Position numbers and translations under genes: made by a program | Shown here: piece by piece, positions 34,507 through 42,986 of the stretch | Numbering within the stretch: the first letter of the stretch is position 1 | Layout: the number at the start of each line of letters is the position of its first letter | Notes under the pieces: model-generated | What the model was told of the DNA's origin: nothing | Databases searched by the model: none | What the model saw: the letters and a program-made list of their open reading frames with translations, nothing else | Source: Mycobacterium conspicuum | GTDB taxonomy: Bacteria > Actinomycetota > Actinomycetes > Mycobacteriales > Mycobacteriaceae | Reading direction: 5' to 3' | Length of the DNA: 64,000 nucleotides | Assembly: GCF_010730195.1 (NCBI RefSeq) | Contig: NZ_AP022613.1 | Coordinates: 4,774,001-4,838,000 of the forward strand

Positions 34507-35618
34507 TGGCCACTCCAGTCTTTGCCCAGCCGGTCGCTCAGGGAGCGCATGAGTAGTTGGTTGCGGTAGTCGTTGGACACGCCGGTATAGATCGCGGTCG
34601 TCGAAGCGTAACTGTGGCCAACCTGTTCTTGGACAAATCGCTCCGGGTAGTCGAACTCGATCAGATGCGTGACGTAGGAGTGACGTAGGCAGTGCAGATC
34701 CAGCGATTTATCCAGGCCTGCTCGGTCCCGCGCGCTGACAAAAGCTTCGTTCACCGCTCGCGGGGAGAGGCGGCTGACCCGCTCGGTCACCCAGAGAGCC
34801 GGGAAGGCCTTCGGCACCAGCATCGGTCGCACCTCGGCCACATAGTGATCCAGAACCTCAACGATCCAATCCATTTCAGGCACGGTCAGCACCGTCCGGC
34901 GTTTGGGCGGACTGCCTTTCGGAGGCTTGCCCCATCGAACGGCTAGCATGCCAAAACTGCCGTACGAGGCCGCCTTCGCGTTACTCCGTAGGTCCACCAA
35001 GTCAACCCCTGATACCTCGCTCCGCCGCAGCCCGTAGGCGTAGCAGAACTTGAGCATCGCTGAGTCACGAAGCGCCGATGTTGCCCCCTTGCGGCCCCGG
35101 GTGCGTTTCTCGTCCACTCGCGCGTCAGCCGCGTCGAAGAGCGACTGGACTTCGTCGTAACTCAAGGGGCGGCGCCTCGGATCACCCTCGTAATCAAGGA
35201 TATGCGGAGAGGTATTGTGCTCGTGGAAAACAACTTCGGGCTGTTGCCCGAAGCGTTCGACACATACTTGGCCCCATCCGTAGCGGCGGTCGACGAGGTA
35301 TTCGCAGAACAGTCGCACTTCGGTCGCGTAATTGCGAGCCGTCGAGATGCTCACCTTGTCCGGGCCTGACCGGAGGTCACTGATCCAAGCTTCAGCCTCC
35401 GCTGCAGTCCATTGCCAAGGGTACAAACCAGTAAACGACGCAAACCTCTTGACGAGTCGCATGCGCGGAGCAATCGTGCCCTTCTCGCTGAAGAATCTGC
35501 TGCGCTGCTGACGAGCCCATCCTTCCAGCATCGCCCGGAACACAGTCGCCGCCTCATCAAGGGGTACTACGTTCGCCGCCAACACCAGCCGCGCTGAACC
35601 GGGTACATCGCTCGTCAC
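34503..35618 (-). CDS. Tyrosine recombinase/integrase (apparently intact)
   Basis: The 371-residue phage-integrase-family recombinase has a SAM-like core-binding domain (about residues 25-130) and a catalytic domain. The catalytic set is visible: Arg198 in YGLRRSEV, His309 and Arg312 in LHCLRHSYVTH, His335 in VGHSYAST, and the nucleophile Tyr344 in TTAIYTGV. It is the first gene of a coupled trio. GTG 35618 is the best in-frame start; the site before it is weak, so leaderless or poorly initiated translation is possible. It ends up adjacent to the 3' end of ligD and is the probable agent of acquisition of at least its own module. Confidence 0.92.
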   Translation of the reverse strand: MTSDVPGSARLVLAANVVPLDEAATVFRAMLEGWARQQRSRFFSEKGTIAPRMRLVKRFASFTGLYPWQWTAAEAEAWISDLRSGPDKVSISTARNYATEVRLFCEYLVDRRYGWGQVCVERFGQQPEVVFHEHNTSPHILDYEGDPRRRPLSYDEVQSLFDAADARVDEKRTRGRKGATSALRDSAMLKFCYAYGLRRSEVSGVDLVDLRSNAKAASYGSFGMLAVRWGKPPKGSPPKRRTVLTVPEMDWIVEVLDHYVAEVRPMLVPKAFPALWVTERVSRLSPRAVNEAFVSARDRAGLDKSLDLHCLRHSYVTHLIEFDYPERFVQEQVGHSYASTTAIYTGVSNDYRNQLLMRSLSDRLGKDWSGQ

Positions 35619-35636
35619 CCGTCTGTTGTATCAGAT

Positions 35637-35649
35637 GCATCATTGATGC
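35637..35649. promoter_or_regulatory. 13-bp palindrome upstream of the recombinase operon
   Basis: gcatca-t-tgatgc is a perfect 6+1+6 palindrome, 18 bases upstream of the recombinase start. It could be the XRE operator or a recombination core site. Confidence 0.45.
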
Positions 35650-35743
35650 GTTAGACTTCACGCGTGTATCCGACCAGCACGAACGGCCGCCCCAATGAGA
35701 GTTCTCGCTCAGCTCGACCTCGGCGTACCACGTCCTGACAGAC

Positions 35744-35766
35744 TGCAGTATGTTGCATCTACTGCA
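35744..35766. repeat. Inverted repeat at the ligD 3' end
   Basis: tgcagta (35744-35750) and tactgca (35760-35766) are perfect 7-bp inverted repeats around a 9-base loop, spanning the ligD stop codon. It could be a terminator stem or an end of the recombinase-carrying insert. No T-run follows on either strand. Confidence 0.4.
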
Positions 35767-38023
35767 ATAATTCCCATTTCACCTCACTTGGTTTCTTGTC
35801 CGGCCGCAGCCCGCGCCAGCTCGTTTGCCGCAGCCGGTTGTCGGGGGTCCATTCGCTGTAGCGCACCTCGCCGACCAGGACCGGCTCGACGAACGTCACG
35901 CCCCTGGCGTCGGCCGCGGGAAGCTTTGCGGCGAAAGGCGATTGGTCGGTGTGCAGCGGCGCCAATGTCGATTTCAGTTTGGCCAGTTCGCGTTCGGTGA
36001 ATCCGGTGCCCACCCGGCCGACGAATCGCAGGCCACCCTCGCCGGGGATCCCCATCAGCAGTGCGCCGATGCCGCTGGAACGCCCGCCCTCCCCGGCCTT
36101 CCAGCCGCCGATCACGACCTCCTGGGTGTTCCAGTTCTTCGCTTTGATCCACGACGCGGAGCGTCGGCCCGGCTGGTAAGAGGAGTCGCGCCTTTTGGCC
36201 ACCACGCCCTCCCAGCCATGTGCGCGGGCGTGCTCGAGCGCCTGGTCGCCGTCGCCGGGCAGCAGCTCGGGAACGATGAGATCGCCTGCGGCGCCCAATG
36301 TTTCCAGCAGCCTGCGCCGGTCCTGGTATTTGGCCCGCAGCAGCGAGCGGCCGTCCAGGTAGAGCAGGTCGAAGGCCCAGAACTCGACGCGGGTGCCACG
36401 GCCGCGGTTCTGCATTTCGTTGAAGCTGGGCACCCCCGACGGGTTGAGCACCACGGCCTCACCGTCGAGCACCACGTGGTGGTCGGCGAGATCGTCTGCC
36501 AGTAACTGAAATTGGCGGTATTCCTTGGTGACATCACGGCCGCTGCGGGAGCGCGCCCGCAGGGCGCCGTGGTCCGCGTCGAGCAAGACCCGGTAGCCGT
36601 CCCACTTGCCTTCGAACGCCCACTGCCCGGCTTTCAGGCCCGCCACCGAGCCGTGCGTGGCGAACATGGGTGAGATCTCGCCGAACTCGAAGGTGTTCTG
36701 GTCCTTCAGGCGGTGGGCCAGCCACTGATCGCCGTTGGTTTGAATCAGCGCGTACCGACCGGAAATTCGGTTACCGTGCAGGTTGACGATCACCTCATCG
36801 TCATTGAACTTCTCGGCGTCGTAGGTGCCCGAGTCCCAGATGATCACCTTGCCCGCACCGTACTCACCCTTAGGGATGCTGCCCTCGAACGAGCCGTATT
36901 CCAGCGGGTGGTCCTCGGTGTGTACCGCCAGATGGTTCACCGACGTGGTCTCGGGCAGGTTTTTCGGCACCGCCCACGACACCAGCACGCCGTCGCGCTC
37001 CAGCCGGAAGTCGTAGTGCAGCCGGCGCGCGTGGTGTTCCTGGATGACGAACGTATTGCCTTGGCCGCTCGTGGGTTTCGTCTTCGGCACCGGCTCCGGG
37101 GTCTTCGAGGCGTCGCGCATGCTGCGGTACTTGGTGAGCCGATCGCTGACCGGCAGGTCGCTGTCGAGCGACGCCAGCAGGTCGCCGTCGCGCTCGACCC
37201 GCTCGAGCACCTCGTCGTAACGCAGCTGGCGCAGCTTGGGGTCGTCGAGTTCGTCCCAGGTGCGCGGCGCCGCCACCGTCGGGTGTTCCCTGCCACGCAA
37301 CGAATACGGCGCGATCGTCGTCTTGGATGCGCTGTTTTGACTCCAGTCCAAAAACACCTTGCCGGCCCGCAGGCTCTTGGTCATCGTCGAGGTGACCAGC
37401 TTGGGCATCGCATTTTCCAGTTGCTGGGCCACGCGTTTGGCCAATACCGACGCGCCGCGGCTGCTGACCGGCTGCTCCAGCGGCGTGTAGAGGTGCAGAC
37501 CCTTGCTGCCGCTGGTGAGCGGGAACGTGGTCAACCCGATATCGGCGATCAGGTCGCGCACGGCGCGGGCCACCTCGGCCAGCCGGGCCATCGTCACGCC
37601 CTCGCCCGGGTCCAGGTCGAACACCAAGCGCGTCGCCGGGCCGGGCTCGAGCTCCTCGCCCTTGTCGCGCGTCCACTCGGCGACGAACCGCCACTGCGGC
37701 ACGTGCACCTCCAACGCCGCCTGCTGCGCGATCCAGGCCAGTCCGTCGGCGCTGTCGATGATCGGGTAGGTCGTGGTACCCGACCGGTGCGTCACGCTGG
37801 CGCGGGACAACCAGTCCGGCGCCGAGGACGCCAGCTGCTTTTCGAAGAAGGAATCCTGCTCCACGCCGTTGGGCCAGCGTTTGCGGGTCGCCGGGCGCCC
37901 GGCGATGTGCGGCACCATCACTTCCGCGACACGGGTGTAATAGTCGAAGACGTCGCGCTTGGTGGTTCCGGTGGCCGGGTAGAGCACCTTGTCGGCGTTG
38001 GTGAGCTTCACCTGCGACGCCAT
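35759..38023 (-). CDS. ligD: ATP-dependent DNA ligase D (POL-NUC-LIG)
   Basis: Multifunctional end-joining enzyme working with Ku, 754 residues in the mycobacterial domain order. Residues 1-290 are the primase-polymerase (VFDLDPGEG with catalytic Asp pair; SGSKGLHLYTPL). About 318-440 is the 3'-phosphoesterase/nuclease domain (VIQEHHARRLHYDFRLE). From about 470 is the ligase (nucleotidyl-transfer Lys in FEGKWDGYR, then VVLDGEAVV and GWEGVVAKRRDS). The sequence is very close to Rv0938 throughout. Unlike in M. tuberculosis, where ku is adjacent and divergent, here the polyol operon lies between them. Confidence 0.97.
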   Translation of the reverse strand: MASQVKLTNADKVLYPATGTTKRDVFDYYTRVAEVMVPHIAGRPATRKRWPNGVEQDSFFEKQLASSAPDWLSRASVTHRSGTTTYPIIDSADGLAWIAQQAALEVHVPQWRFVAEWTRDKGEELEPGPATRLVFDLDPGEGVTMARLAEVARAVRDLIADIGLTTFPLTSGSKGLHLYTPLEQPVSSRGASVLAKRVAQQLENAMPKLVTSTMTKSLRAGKVFLDWSQNSASKTTIAPYSLRGREHPTVAAPRTWDELDDPKLRQLRYDEVLERVERDGDLLASLDSDLPVSDRLTKYRSMRDASKTPEPVPKTKPTSGQGNTFVIQEHHARRLHYDFRLERDGVLVSWAVPKNLPETTSVNHLAVHTEDHPLEYGSFEGSIPKGEYGAGKVIIWDSGTYDAEKFNDDEVIVNLHGNRISGRYALIQTNGDQWLAHRLKDQNTFEFGEISPMFATHGSVAGLKAGQWAFEGKWDGYRVLLDADHGALRARSRSGRDVTKEYRQFQLLADDLADHHVVLDGEAVVLNPSGVPSFNEMQNRGRGTRVEFWAFDLLYLDGRSLLRAKYQDRRRLLETLGAAGDLIVPELLPGDGDQALEHARAHGWEGVVAKRRDSSYQPGRRSASWIKAKNWNTQEVVIGGWKAGEGGRSSGIGALLMGIPGEGGLRFVGRVGTGFTERELAKLKSTLAPLHTDQSPFAAKLPAADARGVTFVEPVLVGEVRYSEWTPDNRLRQTSWRGLRPDKKPSEVKWELLQ

Positions 38024-38149
38024 GACATCAACCTACGCGTTTGAGCAGCAATGATGTGCGCCCACCACGCAAAATGTCGTCGACGTGACTTCGTGTGACA
38101 TCGAACACGAACGCGTTAGATCCCGCGCCCGATCGGGAAGCGGGCACTG

Positions 38150-39679
38150 ATGCGCATAATCCCTTGGCGTCCAGACAACGGCGTCCCACTCAGTGATGCG
38201 ACCCTACGACTGCACTCGCAACGAGTTGACATACCCACCTACGACAGATCGACCCTTGCCCGCGGTGTCGTGCACATCGGCGCAGGAAACTTCCACCGGG
38301 CACACCAGGCCGTGTACTTCGACGACCTCGCCCGTTCGGGCATCTCCGACCGGTGGGGAGTGACCGGCGTCAGCCTGCGCTCCCGCGAGGCCAAAGACCT
38401 GCTCTCGGCGCAAGACGGGCTGTACACCGTCGTGGCACGCGGCCATGACCGCCAGAACGCGCGGGTGGTCGGCTCGATCGGCGCGGTGCACTACGCGCCG
38501 AAGGACGGCGCCGCGGTGCTCGCCGCCCTGACGGACCCCCAAACCCGCATCGTCAGCCTGACCATCACAGGTAACGGATACTTTCTGAACCCGGTCACCG
38601 ACGAGTTCGACGCGGACCACCCGGACGTGCGCGCCGACGTGCTGGCATCCCCCAGCGCATCCGGCAACTACGCCACCGCGTGGGGATATCTGGCCGACGC
38701 ACTCGACCGGCGTCGCCGCGCCGGCTTCGCGCCGTTCACCGTGCTGTGCTGCGACAACATCCCTGGCGACACCGAGCCCGCGAGAACCGCGCTGGTGTCG
38801 TTCGCCGCGCTGAAGGATCCCCGGCTGGCCCGCTGGATCGACACGCACGTCGCGTTCCCGTCGACCATGGTCGACCGCATCACCCCGCAGACCTCGGAGT
38901 CGGAGTGCCGATTCGTCGAGCAGACCTTCGGCGTCGCCGACAAATGGCCGGTCGTCACCGAGCCGTATCGCCAGTGGGTGATCGAGGATGCGTTCAGCAA
39001 TGGCCGACCGCCGCTCGACGAGGTCGGCGCCGAATTCGTCGCCGACGTCAGCGACCACAAGCTGATCAAGACCCGTCTGCTCAACGGAACCCACATCGCG
39101 CTCGCGTGCCTGGCCACCCTGGCCGGCTACCAGCGCACGGACCAAGCGATGCAGGACCGCGTCCTCTACGACTACGTCGAAGCGTTGCTGCGCAACGAGA
39201 TTCAGCCGCTGCTGCCCCCGGTCCCCGGCATGAACACCGCCGAGTACCGCGGCACGTTGCTCGATCGACTCAGCAATCCGCGGATGAGTGACCAACTCTC
39301 GCGGCTGGCTCGACGGGGAACGAGCAAGATCACCTCGTTTGTGCTGCCGTCGCTGCAGGAGGCGATCGCGCAGGGCAGGCCGCACACCCTGTTGATGTTG
39401 GCCGTGGCGGGATGGGCGCGCTACATGCACGGCCATGACCTGAAGGGGCGAAAGCTGCGCCTCGAAGACTCGCAGGCGATCCCGGTGGTTAAGTTGGCGG
39501 CCATGGCCAGCCACAACCCCGATCCGTTGCTGGCGCATGAGATGTTCGCCGAGGTCCGCCACGTTCCCGGCTTCGCGCGCCGCCTCGCCGAGATGATTGC
39601 GGATATTGACGCGCGGGGCGTGATACCCACGCTGCGCGAGGCCCTGCGCAGCGACACGCGAGAGTTGGTGTCGCGATGA
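38150..39679 (+). CDS. Mannitol dehydrogenase family protein (polyol long-chain dehydrogenase) 1
   Basis: Polyol-specific long-chain dehydrogenase/reductase, 509 residues, NAD-dependent oxidation of a sugar alcohol to a ketose. The Rossmann motif is VVHIGAGNFHRAHQAVY and the catalytic K-x4-N-x2-H signature is KTRLLNGTH. Other family landmarks are SLTITGNGYF and CCDNIPGD. It is the first gene of a four-gene unit; its stop overlaps the HAD gene start (ATGA). Start ATG 38150. No transporter is encoded in the unit. Confidence 0.93.
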   Translation: MRIIPWRPDNGVPLSDATLRLHSQRVDIPTYDRSTLARGVVHIGAGNFHRAHQAVYFDDLARSGISDRWGVTGVSLRSREAKDLLSAQDGLYTVVARGHDRQNARVVGSIGAVHYAPKDGAAVLAALTDPQTRIVSLTITGNGYFLNPVTDEFDADHPDVRADVLASPSASGNYATAWGYLADALDRRRRAGFAPFTVLCCDNIPGDTEPARTALVSFAALKDPRLARWIDTHVAFPSTMVDRITPQTSESECRFVEQTFGVADKWPVVTEPYRQWVIEDAFSNGRPPLDEVGAEFVADVSDHKLIKTRLLNGTHIALACLATLAGYQRTDQAMQDRVLYDYVEALLRNEIQPLLPPVPGMNTAEYRGTLLDRLSNPRMSDQLSRLARRGTSKITSFVLPSLQEAIAQGRPHTLLMLAVAGWARYMHGHDLKGRKLRLEDSQAIPVVKLAAMASHNPDPLLAHEMFAEVRHVPGFARRLAEMIADIDARGVIPTLREALRSDTRELVSR

Positions 39680-40524
39680 GCCTGACATTCGTGCGCGCCT
39701 TCGATCCGGCGCCCATCACCACCCTGCTCTGCGATGCCGACGACAACCTGTTCGGATCGGAGCGGCCGGCGTTCGAGGCGTCGACCGAGGTGACGAATCG
39801 CTTCCTGGCCCGGTTCGGCGTGACCGCCCCGCTCAGCTGTGAGGAGTTGCGTAAGCGGGCCGTCGGGAAAAACTTCCGCAACACCGCGCTCGACCTGGCG
39901 GTGCAGTGCGAAGTGCCGCTGGATCGGGCGTTGACCCGGGGGCGTCCCGCGGCGGTGATCGCCTCGCCCGGCGCGTTGGCGAGCGGCGACTGGTTGTCCG
40001 CCGACGAACTCGAGCGGTGGGTGCGCGAAGAGCGCGAACGGGTCACCGCTCACCTGGCCGCCACCCTGACACCCGATGCCGAGGTCGTCGAACCGTTGCG
40101 GGACCTCGCGACGCGGTACGCGCTGGCGGCCGTCAGCTCCAGTGCCACCAGGCGTCTGCTTGCCTGCTTCACCGCGACCAGCCTCGACGCGTTCTTCGCG
40201 GCGGCGGTGACCTTCAGCGCGGAGGATTCCCTTCCGACGCCGACCAGCAAGCCCGACCCGGCGGTGTATCTGCATGCCGGCCGGGAGTTGGGCGTGGCAC
40301 CCGCACACGGGCTGGCCATCGAAGATTCCGTGGCGGGCGTGACGTCCGCCGTCGCGGCCGGCTACGCCACCGTCGGTAACCTGATGTTCGTGGAACCCGA
40401 CGAAAGGGCATGCCGCCGAGCAGAATTGATCGAAGCCGGCGCCGTCGCGATCACCGATTCGTGGCGCGCCCTTGCCGACGTCCTGCTGTCGACAACGGTG
40501 CCGACTGGGGGCTCGCCCCCGTAG
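39676..40524 (+). CDS. HAD family hydrolase (beta-phosphoglucomutase/sugar phosphatase-like)
   Basis: The 282-residue haloacid-dehalogenase fold protein has motif I LLCDADDNLFGSE (Asp nucleophile in DxD), motif II AVSSSATRR, motif III Lys in TSKPDPAVYLHA and motif IV GLAIEDSVAGVTSA. Enzymes of this subgroup remove phosphate from, or isomerise, phosphorylated sugars or polyols. Its ATG overlaps the preceding dehydrogenase stop by four bases, and the next dehydrogenase begins 15 bases after its stop, so it belongs to the polyol operon. Confidence 0.88.
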   Translation: MSLTFVRAFDPAPITTLLCDADDNLFGSERPAFEASTEVTNRFLARFGVTAPLSCEELRKRAVGKNFRNTALDLAVQCEVPLDRALTRGRPAAVIASPGALASGDWLSADELERWVREERERVTAHLAATLTPDAEVVEPLRDLATRYALAAVSSSATRRLLACFTATSLDAFFAAAVTFSAEDSLPTPTSKPDPAVYLHAGRELGVAPAHGLAIEDSVAGVTSAVAAGYATVGNLMFVEPDERACRRAELIEAGAVAITDSWRALADVLLSTTVPTGGSPP

Positions 40525-40539
40525 GGAAGGAGGCAGCCG

Positions 40540-41961
40540 ATGACGGCTGATGCGATCGATCTGAACAATGCCGAGCTCTGTAGGCTCGCCGAGCGCCGGA
40601 TAAAGGCGCCGAACTACGACCGCGCCAGCGTGACCGTCGGCATTGCGCACATCGGCGCCGGCCACTTCCACCGGGCGCATCAGGCCGCCTATCTGAATCT
40701 GCTGCTGCAGCAGGGGCTGGCGCGCGAGTGGGGCATCTGCGGGGTCGGTGTGATGCCCGCGGACTGGACCATGCGCGACGTCCTCACCGATCAGGACGGG
40801 CTTTACACGCTGATCCTGGAAAACCCCGACGGCAGCCGGGATGCTGAGGTGATCGGTTCGATCATCGACTATCGCTACGCGCCCGACGATCCGGAGTCGG
40901 CGCGGGAGCTGCTGGCCGCGCCGTCCACCCGGATCATTTCGCTGACCATCACCGAGGGCGGATACCGCGATCCCGACGGGCCCGCGTTCACGTTGATCGC
41001 CGAGGCGTTGGACCGGCGTCGGCGTCGGGGCGTTCCCGCGCCGACCATCGTGTCGTGCGACAACATCGAGAACAACGGCGAGGTCGCCAAGCGTACGGTG
41101 CTCGCAAGTGCCGAACACATCGATCCCGAGCTGGCCGCGTGGGTGGCGGAACACAGCCGGTTCCCTTGCTCGATGGTGGATCGCATCACTCCGGCAACAA
41201 CTTTGGAGATGGCCGCGGAGGTTCGGCGCGACTTCGGTGTCAATGACCGGTGGCCGGTGGTGGCCGAACCGTTCGCCGCCTGGGTGCTCGAAGACGACTT
41301 CGCCGATGGCCGGCCACCGCTGGAGCGGGCGGGCGTGCTGATGGTCGACGATGTGCGCCCGTACGAGCTGATGAAGCTGCGAATGCTCAACGCGGGACAT
41401 CAGAGCCTGTGCTACTTCGCCCACCTTTGCGGCTTCGAGTTTGTCCACGACGCGGCGCAGGATCCGTTGTTCGCCAAGTTCTTGCTCTCCTACTTCGACA
41501 CCGAGGCCATTCCGACGCTCCCGCCGGTGCCGGGGATCGATCTGCATGAATACGGCCGCACGTTGATTGAGCGGTTCGCCAACCCGGCCGTGCGCGACAC
41601 CATCTCGCGGCTGTGTGCCTATTCATCGGACCGCATCCCCAAGTGGCTGTACCCCGTCATCTGCGACAACCTGGCCAGCGACGGGCCGGTCCGGCTGGCG
41701 GCCGCGACGGTTGCCAGCTGGGCCCGCTACGCCGAGGGTGTCAACGAGTGGGGCGAACCCTACGAGGTGGTGGACCAGTTGGCGGACTCGCTGGTGCCGA
41801 TCGCGCGGTCGCAGCACGAGAATCCCATTGCGTTCATCGAAGTCACCGCGCTGTTCTGCGACCTGGCCCACCAACCCCGCTTTGTCGAGGCGTACCGTTG
41901 GGCGCTGGATTCGTTGCACGGCAAGGGAGCTCGGGCCACCCTGGAGGCCTTGCTCCGATGA
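40540..41961 (+). CDS. Mannitol dehydrogenase family protein 2
   Basis: A second polyol-specific long-chain dehydrogenase, 473 residues, clearly homologous to the first but diverged. The cofactor motif is IAHIGAGHFHRAHQAAY and the catalytic motif KLRMLNAGH keeps Lys, Asn and His. The ATG at 40540 follows a ggaagg site. Its stop overlaps the kinase ATG (ATGA). Two enzymes of one family in one operon suggest two polyol substrates, or two oxidation steps, feeding a common ketose. Confidence 0.93.
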   Translation: MTADAIDLNNAELCRLAERRIKAPNYDRASVTVGIAHIGAGHFHRAHQAAYLNLLLQQGLAREWGICGVGVMPADWTMRDVLTDQDGLYTLILENPDGSRDAEVIGSIIDYRYAPDDPESARELLAAPSTRIISLTITEGGYRDPDGPAFTLIAEALDRRRRRGVPAPTIVSCDNIENNGEVAKRTVLASAEHIDPELAAWVAEHSRFPCSMVDRITPATTLEMAAEVRRDFGVNDRWPVVAEPFAAWVLEDDFADGRPPLERAGVLMVDDVRPYELMKLRMLNAGHQSLCYFAHLCGFEFVHDAAQDPLFAKFLLSYFDTEAIPTLPPVPGIDLHEYGRTLIERFANPAVRDTISRLCAYSSDRIPKWLYPVICDNLASDGPVRLAAATVASWARYAEGVNEWGEPYEVVDQLADSLVPIARSQHENPIAFIEVTALFCDLAHQPRFVEAYRWALDSLHGKGARATLEALLR

Positions 41962-42860
41962 CCCGGGGGCTGGTGATCGGTGAGTCGCTGATCGATATCG
42001 TCGGGGGCGACGAACACGTCGGCGGCAGTCCGCTCAACGTCGCCGTCGGACTCGGTCGCCTGGGCCGCCGCGTGGACTTCCTCACCCACATCGCCGACGA
42101 CGCGAACGGCCGGTGCATCAGCGATCACGTCGAAGCCGCTGGCGTGCAACTGGTTTCGGAAAGCCGGACCGCGGAGCGCACGGCGACCGCGCGGTCGACC
42201 ATCGGGGCGGATGGGTCGGCCCGCTATGTGTTCGACCTGGACTGGCGGCTTTCCGGGACGCCGCCGGTCCCGCCGCCGCTTTTCGTCCATACCGGATCGA
42301 TTGCCGCCGTGCAGGATCCGGGCTGCCTGGCGGTGGCGGCGTTGATCGACACCTATCGCGTGTCGGCCACGGTCACCTTTGATCCCAATGTGCGGTCGTC
42401 GCTGATCTCCGACCGGGACCTGGCCGTCGCCCGCATCGAGCATCTCATCGAACGCAGCGACGTCGTGAAAGCCAGCGAGGAAGACCTGCGCTGGATCGAC
42501 CCCGCTCGCCCGCCCGAACAGCTCGCCCGCGCCTGGCTGGCGCTGGGTCCGGCGCTGGTGGTGGTGACGATGGCCGACCGCGGCGCGATGGGGTTCTGCG
42601 CGTCCGGCGAGGCGCATGTACCGACTCGTGCCGTGGAGGTGGTCGACACCGTCGGCGCCGGTGACTCGTTCATGACCGGCCTGCTTGACGCGCTGTGGGG
42701 CGTGTTGGGCGGTGACCGCCGCCCCGAGTTGCGCGGGATCGGGGTGGACGCGCTGACGGCGGCGCTTGAGGCGGCGAGCCTGTCGTCGGCGCTGACCGTC
42801 GCCCACAAGGGGGCCAACTTGCCGGATCGGGCCGCTTTGGAGGCCGCATCGCGTCGTTAG
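41958..42860 (+). CDS. PfkB family carbohydrate kinase (fructokinase-like)
   Basis: Ribokinase-fold sugar kinase, 300 residues, expected to phosphorylate the ketose made by the dehydrogenases. The N-terminal motif GGSPLNVAVGLGRLG and the C-terminal ATP/anion-hole signature DTVGAGDSFMTGLL are present, with the catalytic Asp in the latter. ATG 41958 overlaps the preceding stop by four bases; the frame is open far upstream but only as an out-of-frame shadow of the dehydrogenase. It is the last gene of the polyol operon, followed by an inverted repeat and then ku. Confidence 0.93.
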   Translation: MTRGLVIGESLIDIVGGDEHVGGSPLNVAVGLGRLGRRVDFLTHIADDANGRCISDHVEAAGVQLVSESRTAERTATARSTIGADGSARYVFDLDWRLSGTPPVPPPLFVHTGSIAAVQDPGCLAVAALIDTYRVSATVTFDPNVRSSLISDRDLAVARIEHLIERSDVVKASEEDLRWIDPARPPEQLARAWLALGPALVVVTMADRGAMGFCASGEAHVPTRAVEVVDTVGAGDSFMTGLLDALWGVLGGDRRPELRGIGVDALTAALEAASLSSALTVAHKGANLPDRAALEAASRR

Positions 42861-42872
42861 ACGCGCCTTTCT

Positions 42873-42938
42873 GCGCCGAGACTGCGCCGAGCGCGTGATT
42901 TTACGACGAATTGCGATCTGTACGCAGTCTCGGTGCGC
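42873..42938. repeat. Interspersed palindromic element between the polyol operon and ku
   Basis: gcgccgagactgcg (42873-42886) and cgcagtctcggtgcgc (42923-42938) form an inverted repeat with a perfect 10-bp core (cgagactgcg) around a 36-base, AT-richer centre. It lies downstream of the kinase stop. Terminator function or membership of a dispersed repeat family are both possible. Confidence 0.5.
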
Positions 42939-42986
42939 GATGACGTCGCGCTGTTTTGCTAGCGGGGCTACGGGCATACTGACTGG

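Noticed and set aside
31928..35746. gacagtctgc (31928-31937) and gacagactgc (35737-35746) as possible attachment-site repeats bracketing the recombinase trio
   Set aside because: Nine of ten bases over so short a length is weak evidence, and neither copy lies exactly at a gene-order junction I can verify.
35744..35766. Inverted repeat at the ligD stop as a definite element terminus
   Set aside because: It includes ligD coding sequence and no matching copy was found at the other end; kept only as a low-confidence repeat.
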